A stretch of DNA of 42,684 bases from Sphingomonadales bacterium BRH_c3 (GCA_001515985.1 LOET01000149.1:1-42684), one strand, 5' to 3'. Counted from the stretch's first letter, positions 26,058-35,677 are shown. A program made the numbers and translations. Notes: generated by a model not told the origin, from the sequence alone.

Positions 26058-27580
26058 CACTGGCCGAACCCCGGTTCGCTGGCGACGCGGGCGGCTTCCC
26101 TTGCAGCCGCGATCAATGCGCCGGCCTTGGCCTTGCATTCGGCCAGCTCGGCCTCAGGGTCGCTGTCAGCCACGATCCCGGCACCTGCTTGCACATGCAT
26201 CATCCCGTCCTTGATCACGGCGGTCCGCAACACGATGCAACTGTCGACCGATCCATCGGGCGAAAAATAACCGACGCCGCCGGCATATGCCCCGCGCGCC
26301 TCTGGCTCGAGCTCGGCGATGATTTCGCAGGCGCGGATCTTGGGCGCGCCGCTGACCGTGCCCGCCGGGAAGCCCGCGAACAGCGCGTCGAGTGCATCGT
26401 GCGAAGAATCGAGCTGGCCGATCACATTGCTGACAATATGCATGACGTGGCTGTAGCGCTCGATGGTAAAGCTTTGGGTCACCTCGACCGATCCCGTGGC
26501 CGCAACCCGGCCAACATCATTACGCCCCAGATCAAGCAGCATGAGATGTTCCGCCCGTTCCTTAGGGTCGGCAAGCAGGCTGGATTCGTTGGCGGCATCT
26601 TCTGCCAGCGTGGCGCCGCGCGGCCGCGTGCCCGCGATGGGGCGAATGGTCACTTCGCCATTTCGTACCCGCACCAGTATCTCCGGGCTTGATCCGACTA
26701 CGGCAAAACCCGGCAGGTCGAGGAAATAAAGGAAGGGCGAAGGGTTCACCCGCCGCAATGCTCGATAAAGCTCGATCGGCGGGAGCGGGAAGGGCGTGGT
26801 GAAGCGCTGGGCCAGCACCACCTGGAAAATGTCGCCCGCCTCGATGTAATCCTTGGCGCGCAGCACCATCGCCTTGTAATCTTCGGCTGCGATCACCGGT
26901 TCAAGCGCCATATCTGGCAGGCCCTGCGCCGGTGTGTGCGGCGCAATGGTACCGGCAAGGCGCCGGAGCACATCGTCAATCCGCTCGCCTGCGCGTTCGA
27001 TCACTGTATCGGGATTCTTCGCCGCCCAGATCGGCGCGATGGCAAAGAGTGCATCGGTGAGCCCGTCGAACACCAGGATCACCGTAGGGCGCACGAACAG
27101 CATGTCGGGCAGGTCAAGCGGGCTGGCGGGAGCGCGCGGCAGATCTTCAACCAATCCGACGGTTTCGAACCCGAAATAGCCGACCAGGCAAGCGAGCGCG
27201 GGTGGCAGCCCCTCTGGCACATCGATACGGCAGGAATCGGCCAGTGCGCGCAAGGCATCAAGGCTGCCCGCCCCGCATGGCTGGAAGGCAGCGCGATCGC
27301 GTTGCCAGTCGGCATTGATTTCTGCCGTGTTCCCGCGCGCACGAAACACCAGGTCAGGGTCAAGGCCGAGCAGGCTGTAGCGTCCGCGCACCTCGCCGCC
27401 TTCGACCGATTCAAGCAGGAAGTCTCCACGCTCCGGCTCGATCAGCTTGGCTGCCGCACCCACTGGTGTTTCGGTATCCGCGATGACCTTGCGCCATACC
27501 AGCGTAGGCTTGCCCGCGGCAAGCGCGGCGGCTGCGGTGGCGGAATTATCCGTCAAACGGGGGCCTGCGGCAGGGGGCAA
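26057..27580 (-). CDS. trpE: Anthranilate synthase component I
   Basis: Makes anthranilate from chorismate, the committed tryptophan step. The 507 residues include the allosteric LLES motif near residue 54 (tryptophan feedback), DIFQVVLAQRF, IRPIAGTRPRG, LMLLDLGRNDVGRV, FPAGTVSGAPKIRA and YAGGVGYF. The only reasonable start is TTG 27580, since no Met occurs for well over 100 codons; AGAGGAAA lies about nine bases before it. It begins 13 bases after the ppiD stop, leaving no space for a trp leader peptide and attenuator in front of trpE. It overlaps the following lipoprotein gene by one base. Confidence 0.95.
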   Translation of the reverse strand: MPPAAGPRLTDNSATAAAALAAGKPTLVWRKVIADTETPVGAAAKLIEPERGDFLLESVEGGEVRGRYSLLGLDPDLVFRARGNTAEINADWQRDRAAFQPCGAGSLDALRALADSCRIDVPEGLPPALACLVGYFGFETVGLVEDLPRAPASPLDLPDMLFVRPTVILVFDGLTDALFAIAPIWAAKNPDTVIERAGERIDDVLRRLAGTIAPHTPAQGLPDMALEPVIAAEDYKAMVLRAKDYIEAGDIFQVVLAQRFTTPFPLPPIELYRALRRVNPSPFLYFLDLPGFAVVGSSPEILVRVRNGEVTIRPIAGTRPRGATLAEDAANESSLLADPKERAEHLMLLDLGRNDVGRVAATGSVEVTQSFTIERYSHVMHIVSNVIGQLDSSHDALDALFAGFPAGTVSGAPKIRACEIIAELEPEARGAYAGGVGYFSPDGSVDSCIVLRTAVIKDGMMHVQAGAGIVADSDPEAELAECKAKAGALIAAAREAARVASEPGFGQ

Positions 27581-27593
27581 GCGGGCGTTTCCT

Positions 27594-29528
27594 CTAATTT
27601 TCGCCGGTGAGCTGACGCCGCACTGCAGCGACCGCCGCCGGATTGGTCTCGACGCCGATTTCGGCTCGAATCGCGCGGGTCAGCTGCGATGCCAATTCAT
27701 CGCCCATCGGGCCGCGCATTTGCCGCTGCGCGGAAGCGATCAACGGATTGTCGGGCGCAACTTCGGGCGTCTCGATATTCTGCAGGTCAACCACAAACCA
27801 GCCGATATCATTCGGTGCTTCGAGCCGCTTGGTAGAGCCTTCCGCCATGCTGAACATCAGCGCCAATGCAGGCGGGATCTGCTGGCCCTGAGCGAGCAGT
27901 TCCTGGCGATCGAGGCTGAGAAGGTCCGGCGGGGGAAGGGTTACCGGCTCTTCGCGCAGCGCCTCCGCCAATGTAGCGCCATCGCCCACGCGCTTGATCA
28001 CCCGGTCGGCTGCCTCGCGCGCCTTCCGGGCGCCTTCACGGAGCCTCCAGTCGAACACCACCTGCTCGCGAATTTCCTTGAGCGGGGCGGCGGCGGAAGG
28101 TGTGGTATCCGAAACCTCGAAAATCAGGAAAGTGGTTCCACGAACCAATTCGGCCAGTTGCGGTTCGCCTTCTTCCATCTGGAAAGCGGTGCTGATGGCA
28201 CCCTGCAATTGCGGTGGCAACGTGGCCGCAGGATTGCCGTAGATCCGGCCATCTGCGGTGATCGGCGCGGTGGCTTCCAGCGCTACACCAAGTTCCTCGG
28301 CCACTTGCGAAAGAGCTGCGCCGCCTGAAATCTCTTCTTCCACCCTTGCGCTGAGATCCGCGAGGGCTTGTGCGCGCTTTTCTTCAGTCAGTGCTTCGCG
28401 GATTTGCGGGGTGGCCTGGGCAAGATCACGTTCCGGTATCCGGTCGATCTTGTCGACTCGCACCAAATGCCAGCCAAGCGGGCTGCGCGCTGGTTCAGCG
28501 ATGCTGCCTTGTGCGGCGGCAAACGCGGCTTCAGCCACTGCGCCGCTCGTGGTATTGGCAAATTCCTCGCGTTCGACCGGGCCGACCACGGTTGTACTGA
28601 ACCCCGCACTGCGCGCCGCCGCCGCCAGCGCTGACCCACCGCTGGCCTGCTTGAGCAAGGCTTTGGCCGCATCCTCGGTCGGCACAATCAATTGCGTGAA
28701 GGTGCGCTGCTCGCGCGCGGTATATTGGGCCCGGTCGCGTTGGTAACGCGCTGCAATCTCGGCTCCTGTCGGGGCAAGATCCGTATCAAGGTTGTCCAGC
28801 CCGAAAGTGGCATAACGCAATACGCGGCGCTCTGGCCGGATGTAATCGTCACGGTTTTCCTTGTAGAAGGCGGCCAGTGCAGCTTCGCTTGGATCATCCT
28901 TCGGGGCAAATTCCGCTGACGGAATGAAACCCACCGCACCGTCGCGCCGCTCAAGCAGCAAGGCGCTATACCGCGTTGCCAGCTTACGGGGCATCTGTAT
29001 GCCGCTGAGGGCCGGTGCCAGAATTTGCGTGACCAGAATGCTGTCGGCAAGATCTTGCCGCAGCATCTCTTCGCTCAATCCCTGCTGCCGCAGGGCTGCC
29101 TGGAAGGCGGCACTGCTGAAATTGCCATCCGGACCGCGAAAGGCACCGATTTGCAGGATCTCGCTATTGACCAGATTTTTGCCTGCCCTCAGGCCGTATT
29201 TCTCGGCATAGTTCCCCACAGAGTAGCGATCGATCATCTGTTGAAGCACTTCGTCAAGTCCGCCTTGTGCGGTGAACATGGCCATTGTGATGGTCGGGTT
29301 TTCCTGCCGTACCTGGTCAACCGCGTTGCTTACGGCGCGTCCGAACTCGGCATTGCCAATCTTTTGGTCGCCCACCACGGCAACCCGGTCGCCCCCGGAC
29401 ACCCCTCCGAAAACGTTTTGATTCGCCACATCGCTGCTGGCAAAGGCGAATGCGATCAGGACCAGAAAACCCAACGTCAAACCGAGGCCAAGTTTCGAAC
29501 TGAAGAAATTGCGAAAAAATGTGATCAT
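27594..29528 (-). CDS. ppiD: PpiD-like periplasmic foldase (SurA_N and rotamase domains)
   Basis: Membrane-anchored chaperone/peptidyl-prolyl isomerase that assists proteins leaving the Sec translocon. About 644 residues: a single N-terminal helix (LGLGLTLGFLVLIAFAFA), a SurA_N-like helical chaperone region to about 250, a parvulin-like domain about 255-370 and further helical domains. The ORF track starts over 100 codons early; ATG 29528 is chosen because it places the anchor helix right at the N-terminus. The ribosome site is weak. It is the first gene of the leftward ppiD-trpE-...-moeA run and diverges from tpiA over 221 bases, where I find no well-matched promoter. Confidence 0.92.
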   Translation of the reverse strand: MITFFRNFFSSKLGLGLTLGFLVLIAFAFASSDVANQNVFGGVSGGDRVAVVGDQKIGNAEFGRAVSNAVDQVRQENPTITMAMFTAQGGLDEVLQQMIDRYSVGNYAEKYGLRAGKNLVNSEILQIGAFRGPDGNFSSAAFQAALRQQGLSEEMLRQDLADSILVTQILAPALSGIQMPRKLATRYSALLLERRDGAVGFIPSAEFAPKDDPSEAALAAFYKENRDDYIRPERRVLRYATFGLDNLDTDLAPTGAEIAARYQRDRAQYTAREQRTFTQLIVPTEDAAKALLKQASGGSALAAAARSAGFSTTVVGPVEREEFANTTSGAVAEAAFAAAQGSIAEPARSPLGWHLVRVDKIDRIPERDLAQATPQIREALTEEKRAQALADLSARVEEEISGGAALSQVAEELGVALEATAPITADGRIYGNPAATLPPQLQGAISTAFQMEEGEPQLAELVRGTTFLIFEVSDTTPSAAAPLKEIREQVVFDWRLREGARKAREAADRVIKRVGDGATLAEALREEPVTLPPPDLLSLDRQELLAQGQQIPPALALMFSMAEGSTKRLEAPNDIGWFVVDLQNIETPEVAPDNPLIASAQRQMRGPMGDELASQLTRAIRAEIGVETNPAAVAAVRRQLTGEN

Positions 29529-29749
29529 GGATTTAGGCGATCCGCAGCTAGATGCCTCGCGCAGTTGCGAGAACGAAGTTGATGGCTCGCGCCTTATCGG
29601 CCCAGCGGCGCTGCCGCAACAGCCGAGACGCGTTCTTGCCGCAACAGTGAAGAAACGGTTTTGACTGGAAAAGAAAGGTCGGCTAGCGGGGCCCGCCGCG
29701 CAGCCCCTATCTTGAAAGGGCTGGATTCGTAGATAGCAGGATATTTCCC

Positions 29750-30511
29750 ATGGCCGAACGGCCCTATATTGTTGGCAATTGGAAAATGAACGGCACGCGT
29801 GCCATGCTGTCAGAAGCGCGCGCGATTGACCGTGCGGCGCAGCGGCACATGAAGGTCGAGGTGGCGATTGCCCCGCCATACACACTGATCCATGCGGTGC
29901 ACCGCGAAGTCGAACAGATCGGTGTGGGTGCGCAGGATTGCCACCCGGGCACTGACGGTGCCTCTACCGGTGACATTTCCGCCAGCATGCTGGCGGATGC
30001 CGGCGCCAAGTTTGTGATCGTGGGTCATAGCGAGCGCCGCCAGGGGCATGGTGAAAGCAATGCCCTGGTGCGCGACAAGGCGCAGGCCGTGCTGGATGCC
30101 GGAATGCGGGTGATCATGTGCTGCGGCGAGGACGCCAAAACGCGGGATGCAGGCAAGGCGGCCAGCTTTGTTACGCACCAGCTGAAGGATTCGCTGCCGG
30201 GAATTGAAAACGCTGCTGACCGTTTGACCGTGGCTTATGAGCCGATCTGGGCGATCGGCACCGGCAATACTGCAAGCTCGCAGGACATCGCCGAGATGCA
30301 TCGGGAAATTCGCAAGTTGCTGATTGAGCTTTACGGCGAGGAGCAGGGCGGCGGCGTGCGCATCCTTTATGGCGGTTCGGTCAATCCGGAAAACGCCCGC
30401 GAGATTTTTGCCACTGAAGAAGTGGGCGGTGCATTGGTTGGCGGAGCAAGCCTGACGGCTGATAGCTTCATGGGCATCGCGCTCGCTGCCGGAGATATGC
30501 TGGACAATTGA
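29750..30511 (+). CDS. tpiA: Triosephosphate isomerase
   Basis: Interconverts dihydroxyacetone phosphate and glyceraldehyde 3-phosphate. The 253-residue TIM barrel has the catalytic residues in place: Lys12 (VGNWKMNG), His93 (IVGHSERRQ) and Glu164 (VAYEPIWAIGTG), plus the phosphate-binding YGGSVNPEN and VGGASL. The ATG follows AGCAGGA with acceptable spacing. It is followed after 109 bases by secG, a pairing common in proteobacteria. A TTGACT (about 29660) lies upstream, but no convincing -10 goes with it. Confidence 0.98.
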   Translation: MAERPYIVGNWKMNGTRAMLSEARAIDRAAQRHMKVEVAIAPPYTLIHAVHREVEQIGVGAQDCHPGTDGASTGDISASMLADAGAKFVIVGHSERRQGHGESNALVRDKAQAVLDAGMRVIMCCGEDAKTRDAGKAASFVTHQLKDSLPGIENAADRLTVAYEPIWAIGTGNTASSQDIAEMHREIRKLLIELYGEEQGGGVRILYGGSVNPENAREIFATEEVGGALVGGASLTADSFMGIALAAGDMLDN

Positions 30512-30620
30512 TGCGCGGCGTCCTGCGGGCATTGCGTGCGCGGGATCGCCTGACGCAGCAGCCCTTGTCGATTGCGCACCGCTGCCCTAAATGCGGGCCT
30601 GCAAGCTAGATAGGATTACC

Positions 30621-30995
30621 ATGTCACTGTTCCTGTTCCTCACTGTCGTTCAAACGCTGGTCGCAGCTGGGCTGGTCGGCGTGATCCTGATGCAACGTTC
30701 AGAGGGCGGCGGGCTTGGCATTGGTGGCAGCCCCGGCGGCCTGATGGGCGCGCGCGGCGCGGCGGATTTCCTTACCCGTTCAACGCGCTGGCTGGCGATC
30801 CTGTTCGTTGGCTTGTCGATCGCACTTGCCGCTGTGGCGGTGGAAACGACTGGCGGCGAAGAAATCAGCAGCACGCTTGAGCGCACGGTGGCTCCGGCAA
30901 CTGATCCGCTCGCCATGCCCGCCGATCCGCTTGCTCCGGCGCCGGTCCAAGGTGAACCGGCCAGCGACGATCCGCTAGTCGGCGCGACCGAATAG
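30621..30995 (+). CDS. secG: Preprotein translocase subunit SecG
   Basis: Small auxiliary subunit of the SecYEG channel. About 124 residues: two membrane helices (about 2-22 and 53-74) flanking the conserved cytoplasmic loop LMQRSEGGGLGIGGSPGGLMG, then an Ala/Pro/Asp-rich tail that is variable in the family. The ORF track starts ten codons early; ATG 30621 follows AGGA at good spacing and begins in the first helix. It sits between tpiA and pyrG in the same direction; 91 bases separate it from pyrG. Confidence 0.95.
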   Translation: MSLFLFLTVVQTLVAAGLVGVILMQRSEGGGLGIGGSPGGLMGARGAADFLTRSTRWLAILFVGLSIALAAVAVETTGGEEISSTLERTVAPATDPLAMPADPLAPAPVQGEPASDDPLVGATE

Positions 30996-31074
30996 CCACA
31001 AACTGACCGCGATTGTGGATTGCGGGGGCGCCCGCGCGCCAAATCGCTTGCCACGAATCCGTTTCACCGCTTAA

Positions 31075-32721
<1,647 letters not shown>

Positions 32722-32953
32722 GTGGTAAATTCGGGCGGTAATGCACTGAATTTTCAGGCCGGACGGAAAGCGACATCTCGCAAGGCACTGAAATATCAGA
32801 CTATCCCGGTTGCTCGTAAAGAAAATGCAACTCGCTGTCGCATTTATACAAGTCAGTCAGTGATTTATGGCACAGGATGCTTTTCCAAGGCGTAAATTGC
32901 GTTTGGTTTTGGATCGTTGATCCAACAGGGGTTTTCAAAGCTATAAATCTGAA

Positions 32954-33090
32954 ACTGGCTGAAATCAGCCGGTGCGGATGTTATACGAGCTCGATCCGGC
33001 TGGTGTCGTCTTCTGCGACCCGGACGTCACAGGCTGGTAGAGGCGGCTTCAGAGTCGCGGGGGCGGATGAATAATCCGCCCCCATTTCAT
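32954..33090 (+). ncRNA. Candidate small RNA ending at a rho-independent terminator
   Basis: Terminator 33059-33083 lies 340 bases beyond the pyrG stop, much too far to be needed for pyrG alone. Upstream of it, TTGATC (32917) and TATAAA (32942) could form a promoter, though the spacing of 19 is long. The intervening RNA could fold into stems such as CTGGCTGA-AA-TCAGCCGG and GTCG-TCTTCTG-CGAC. The 5' end is an estimate; no known family is recognised. It could instead be an extended, structured pyrG 3' UTR. Confidence 0.35.
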
Positions 33091-33092
33091 TT
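33059..33092 (+). terminator. Rho-independent terminator
   Basis: Perfect ten-base stem GGGGGCGGAT/ATCCGCCCCC with a five-base loop (GAATA), followed by ATTTCATTT on the + strand. The stem is symmetrical and lies 53 bases beyond the hsp20 stop, so it might also slow leftward transcription, but only the + strand has a T-rich tail. Confidence 0.8.
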
Positions 33093-33135
33093 CCGGCAAT
33101 GCGAAGGTGCAATAAGCCGCCTTGCGCTCATGCCG

Positions 33136-33612
33136 CTAGGCGGCGTCTGCCGCATCATCGCCTTTTTCGCTCGTTACAGCCTTGAGCTTGGGCTGGCCGT
33201 TCACCGAAATCTTCTTCGGTTTCATCGCGTCGGGGACTTCGCGTACGAGATCGATGGTCAGCAGCCCGTCAGCCAGATCGGCGCCGTCCACGCGGACATA
33301 GTCAGCCAGTTCAAAGCGGCGTTCGAACCCGCGATTGGCGATGCCGACATGCAGCATTTCGCCCGACGGCGCGTCGGCGCGCTTCTTGCCCTGGACCACC
33401 AGCAAGTTCTGCTGGGCGGTAATATCAACGTCGTCCGGACGGAACCCGGCTATCGCCAGGGTGATACGGTATTCATCTTCACCGCGGCGTTCGATATTGA
33501 AAGGGGGATAATTATCGCCCGAATTCAGCCGGGCCTGATTCTCGAGCAGGTCGAAAAGCCTGTCAAAACCAACCGTGCTGCGGCGATAGGGAGTAAAATC
33601 AAATCGTGACAT
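33136..33612 (-). CDS. Small heat-shock protein (Hsp20/IbpA family)
   Basis: ATP-independent holdase that binds unfolding proteins in the cytosol. The 158 residues comprise a short N-terminal arm with TVGFDRLFDLL (IbpA-like), an alpha-crystallin domain (about 35-130: PPFNIERRGEDEYRITLAIAG, then GIANRGFERRFELADYV and LADGLLTIDL) and a C-terminal tail ending in Asp/Ala. The tail motif is PKKISVNG, a form of the IxI anchor. The ORF track starts 12 codons early; ATG 33612 has GAGAGGA eight bases upstream. Its leader carries a ROSE-type thermometer and a RpoH-like promoter, so expression is probably controlled by heat at both transcription and translation. Confidence 0.95.
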   Translation of the reverse strand: MSRFDFTPYRRSTVGFDRLFDLLENQARLNSGDNYPPFNIERRGEDEYRITLAIAGFRPDDVDITAQQNLLVVQGKKRADAPSGEMLHVGIANRGFERRFELADYVRVDGADLADGLLTIDLVREVPDAMKPKKISVNGQPKLKAVTSEKGDDAADAA

Positions 33613-33711
33613 GATACAAATCCTCTCTAGAGCAATTTGAACGATCAAAAGCCTGCCAAAGCAGCGCTTTCATCAACCAAACCAAGGCTCCCATTGCGGC
33701 AAGCCCTGGCG
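33613..33711 (-). promoter_or_regulatory. ROSE-like RNA thermometer in the hsp20 leader
   Basis: Reading leftward, the ~98-base leader starts with an eight-base hairpin CCAGGGCT/AGCCTTGG (33709-33682, one G-U pair). It has a middle hairpin around AAAGC-GCT-GCTTT and ends in CAAATTGCTC-TAGA-GAGGATTTG (33639-33617). In this last stem TGCT pairs with the Shine-Dalgarno AGGA through a G-G mismatch, with one bulged T, exactly the arrangement described for ROSE thermometers of alphaproteobacterial hsp20 genes. The AGGA is eight bases before the ATG and fully buried. Heat melting is inferred. Confidence 0.75.
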
Positions 33712-33717
33712 GTACCC

Positions 33718-33745
33718 AGATAGTTAGAGAAAATTCGTGTTCAAG
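33718..33745 (-). promoter_or_regulatory. RpoH (sigma-32) type heat-shock promoter for hsp20
   Basis: Reading leftward, CTTGAA (33745-33740) is followed by ACTATCT (33724-33718), with 17 bases from CTTG to the -10. The elements fit the alphaproteobacterial heat-shock consensus CTTG...CYTATNT at all but one -10 position. A start near 33711 would place the first ROSE hairpin at the very 5' end of the RNA. Confidence 0.6.
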
Positions 33746-33797
33746 ATCGCTTTCGGAGTTTCCGCAGGCGCAAGACAAAGGTAGAACAGGGATCGCA

Positions 33798-34061
33798 ATG
33801 ACAACGCCCAAAATCGACATCTACACCAAATTCGCGTGCCCTTTTTGTGTGCGGGCCAAGCACTTGCTCAAAAACAAGGGCGCCAGCTTCAACGAGTATG
33901 ACATCACCTTGGGCGGCCCCAAGCGCCAGGAAATGCTGGAGCGTGCGCCGGGCGCGAGGACGGTTCCACAAATCTTTATCGACGATGTCTATGTTGGCGG
34001 TTCTGACGAACTCGCGGCGCTGGAGCGTGCGGGCAAGCTTGACGCGCTACTCGGGGACTGA
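33798..34061 (+). CDS. grxC: Glutaredoxin 3
   Basis: Small dithiol glutaredoxin that reduces protein and glutathione mixed disulfides. The 87 residues include the active site FACPFCVRAK (Cys-Pro-Phe-Cys; the usual residue between Pro and Cys is Tyr, so Phe is a mild variant), the TVPQIFIDD cis-Pro loop and the GGSDEL glutathione-binding motif. The ATG has CAGGGA upstream. It is followed by a nitrilase-family gene and DUF1178 with short gaps, a cassette common in Alphaproteobacteria. It diverges from hsp20; no promoter was clear in this direction. Confidence 0.96.
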   Translation: MTTPKIDIYTKFACPFCVRAKHLLKNKGASFNEYDITLGGPKRQEMLERAPGARTVPQIFIDDVYVGGSDELAALERAGKLDALLGD

Positions 34062-34069
34062 TCCTCACT

Positions 34070-34888
34070 GTGCTGCGTATCGCCGTCTTGCAAATGACTT
34101 CGGGCATTGATCCCGAAGCCAATGCGGATGCAATCGTATCGGCGGTATCGCAGTCCAAGGCGGACGGGGCGGAAATGCTTTTCACCCCTGAAATGTGCGG
34201 CCTGCTTGATCGCGACCGGGCTCGGGCGGCGGCACGCATCGTGGCTGAATCTGAAAACCCGGTGCTCAAGCAAGCAAAGCAAGCGGCGGCAGAGGCGGGG
34301 ATTTCGGTTGCGCTCGGATCGCTGGCGATTGCGCGTGAGGATGGGCGGTGGGTCAATCGCAGCGTCGTGATCGGCCCTGATGGCGCGATCCAGGCGCGCT
34401 ATGACAAGATCCATATGTTCGACGTGGAACTCGCAACTGGCGAAACCTGGCGCGAAAGCTCTGCCTATGCACCGGGTGAGCGCGTGGTCACGGTGGAGGA
34501 CACCCCGCTGGGGCGGCTCGGATTGACGGTCTGCTACGACATCCGTTTTCCCGCGCTGTTCGAGGAACTGGGGCGGCGGCGCTGCGATGCAATTGCCATC
34601 CCGGCCGCTTTCACCGTGCCGACAGGGCGCGACCATTGGCATGTACTCCAGCGCGCCCGCGCGATCGAGGCCAGCGCCTTCGTGATTGCCGCCGCGCAGG
34701 TGAGCGAGCATGAGGATGGCCGCACCACCTTTGGTCATTCCCTGGTGGTTGATCCATGGGGCGAAGTTCTGCTCGATCTGGGTGGAGAGGCGCCGGGCCT
34801 GGGCTTTGCCGAGATCGACCTAGACCGAATCGACGCGGTGCGTGCGCAGCTGCCAAGCCTTGCCAATCGCCGCGCAATCGCCAATTAG
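34070..34888 (+). CDS. Nitrilase-family carbon-nitrogen hydrolase (Nit1-like amidase)
   Basis: A 272-residue member of the nitrilase superfamily, closest in pattern to Nit1/NitA deaminated-glutathione amidases. The catalytic triad is visible: Glu41 (LFTPEMCG), Lys113 (YDKIHMFDVEL) and Cys155 (TVCYDIRFPALFEELG). The DKIHMFDV segment and RFPALF after the Cys favour the Nit1 branch over omega-amidases. The start is GTG 34070, nine bases after the grxC stop, with no strong Shine-Dalgarno. Its place after a glutaredoxin fits repair of deaminated glutathione, which is an inference from family and context. Confidence 0.88.
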   Translation: MLRIAVLQMTSGIDPEANADAIVSAVSQSKADGAEMLFTPEMCGLLDRDRARAAARIVAESENPVLKQAKQAAAEAGISVALGSLAIAREDGRWVNRSVVIGPDGAIQARYDKIHMFDVELATGETWRESSAYAPGERVVTVEDTPLGRLGLTVCYDIRFPALFEELGRRRCDAIAIPAAFTVPTGRDHWHVLQRARAIEASAFVIAAAQVSEHEDGRTTFGHSLVVDPWGEVLLDLGGEAPGLGFAEIDLDRIDAVRAQLPSLANRRAIAN

Positions 34889-34897
34889 GCGAGTGAA

Positions 34898-35359
34898 ATG
34901 ATCGTTTTCGACCTTCAGTGTGACGCTGGCCATCGATTCGAGGGCTGGTTTGGTTCGTCGGCTGACTATGCGCAGCAGCGTGAGCGCGGGCTTGTGTCTT
35001 GCCCGCAATGCGGCAGCCAGCAAGTAGCCAAGGCGCCGATGGCGCCGGCCGTTCCGGCCAAGGGCAATACACGCAGCGAAGCGGTTCTGGATGCCAAGCA
35101 GCTTTCCAACCGGCCGATGACGCCCGAGGTGGAGAAAGCGCTGGCCAAGCTCGCTCAGGCGCAGGCGAAGGCGCTTAAAGAAAGTACCTGGGTTGGTGAC
35201 AAGTTCGCCGAAGTCTCGCGCAAGATGCATTATGGCGAGGCTGACGAAAAGGCGATCCATGGGCAGGCCAGTATTGAAGAGGCCAAGGGTCTGGTGGAGG
35301 AGGGCATTCAAATTGCCCCACTGCCTTTCCCGGTTGCGCCGCCCGGCAAACTCAACTGA
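34898..35359 (+). CDS. DUF1178 family zinc-ribbon protein
   Basis: A 153-residue protein of unknown function. The N-terminus holds a metal-binding-like ribbon, MIVFDLQCDAGHRFEGWF (Cys8, His12) followed by VSCPQCGS (two Cys), typical of DUF1178. A Pro/Ala linker and a helical segment (MTPEVEKALAKLAQAQAKAL) follow, then the conserved end GEADEKAIHGQASIEEAKGL with a PLPFPV tail. It begins nine bases after the nitrilase gene stop and closes the grxC cassette. No enzymatic residues can be proposed; RNA or protein binding by the ribbon is only a guess. Confidence 0.88.
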   Translation: MIVFDLQCDAGHRFEGWFGSSADYAQQRERGLVSCPQCGSQQVAKAPMAPAVPAKGNTRSEAVLDAKQLSNRPMTPEVEKALAKLAQAQAKALKESTWVGDKFAEVSRKMHYGEADEKAIHGQASIEEAKGLVEEGIQIAPLPFPVAPPGKLN

Positions 35360-35396
35360 TTGCCTTGCTTGATTTGCCTGCGTAAAGGGGCCGCGG

Positions 35397-35473
35397 GCGC
35401 CCGTAGCTCAGCAGGATAGAGCACCAGATTCCTAATCTGGGGGCCACAGGTTCGAATCCTGTCGGGCGCACCA
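35397..35473 (+). tRNA. tRNA-Arg (anticodon CCU)
   Basis: A 77-base cloverleaf: acceptor GCGCCCG/CGGGCGC, D-arm around GTAGCTCAGCAGGATAGAGC, anticodon stem CCAGA/TCTGG with loop TTCCTAA (anticodon CCU, reading AGG), T-loop GGTTCGAATCC and encoded CCA. It decodes a codon that is rare in such GC-rich genomes. It lies 37 bases after the DUF1178 stop and has its own terminator. It could serve as a phage attachment site, but no duplication or integrase is seen here. Confidence 0.97.
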
Positions 35474-35474
35474 T

Positions 35475-35507
35475 AAAAGGGCTTGCCAATCGCGCAGGCC
35501 CTTTTTT
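35475..35507 (+). terminator. Rho-independent terminator after tRNA-Arg
   Basis: AAAAGGGC-TTGC-CAATCGC-GCAGGCCC followed by seven T residues: stem GGGC/GCCC extended by A-T pairs and an inner TGC/GCA, starting two bases after the CCA end. Confidence 0.85.
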
Positions 35508-35677
35508 GTTGTTATTGACTGTTCGATCCTCATTCGGACAAAATTTCGTGACTGGCACGCGGCGCGAGGCCAGTCTAGCAAGCGCACACCAGCCGTCTTT
35601 ATCTACTTGATGAGGTGGACTTGGCTGCCGTGCTTGGGCAAGCAACGCATGCGCTTAATTTGGAAAGCTCCTCTGAC

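Larger units (their letters stand above)
32722..33135. other. 414-base gap without a convincing protein gene
   Basis: Between pyrG and the convergent hsp20 gene the sequence is AT-richer than its surroundings. It holds a seven-base inverted repeat TTGGATC-GTT-GATCCAA (32909-32925), a hairpin GGCTGAAATCAGCC, and a perfect terminator near the right end. A 65-codon ORF (32877-33074) ends inside that terminator and resembles no protein, so I do not call it. Confidence 0.6.

Noticed and set aside
32877-33074. 65-codon ORF after pyrG
   Set aside because: Stop lies inside a rho-independent terminator stem; low complexity, no family, no clear ribosome site.
35397-35507. tRNA-Arg as an integration site for a mobile island
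   Set aside because: No integrase, no duplicated tRNA 3' end and only housekeeping genes follow.
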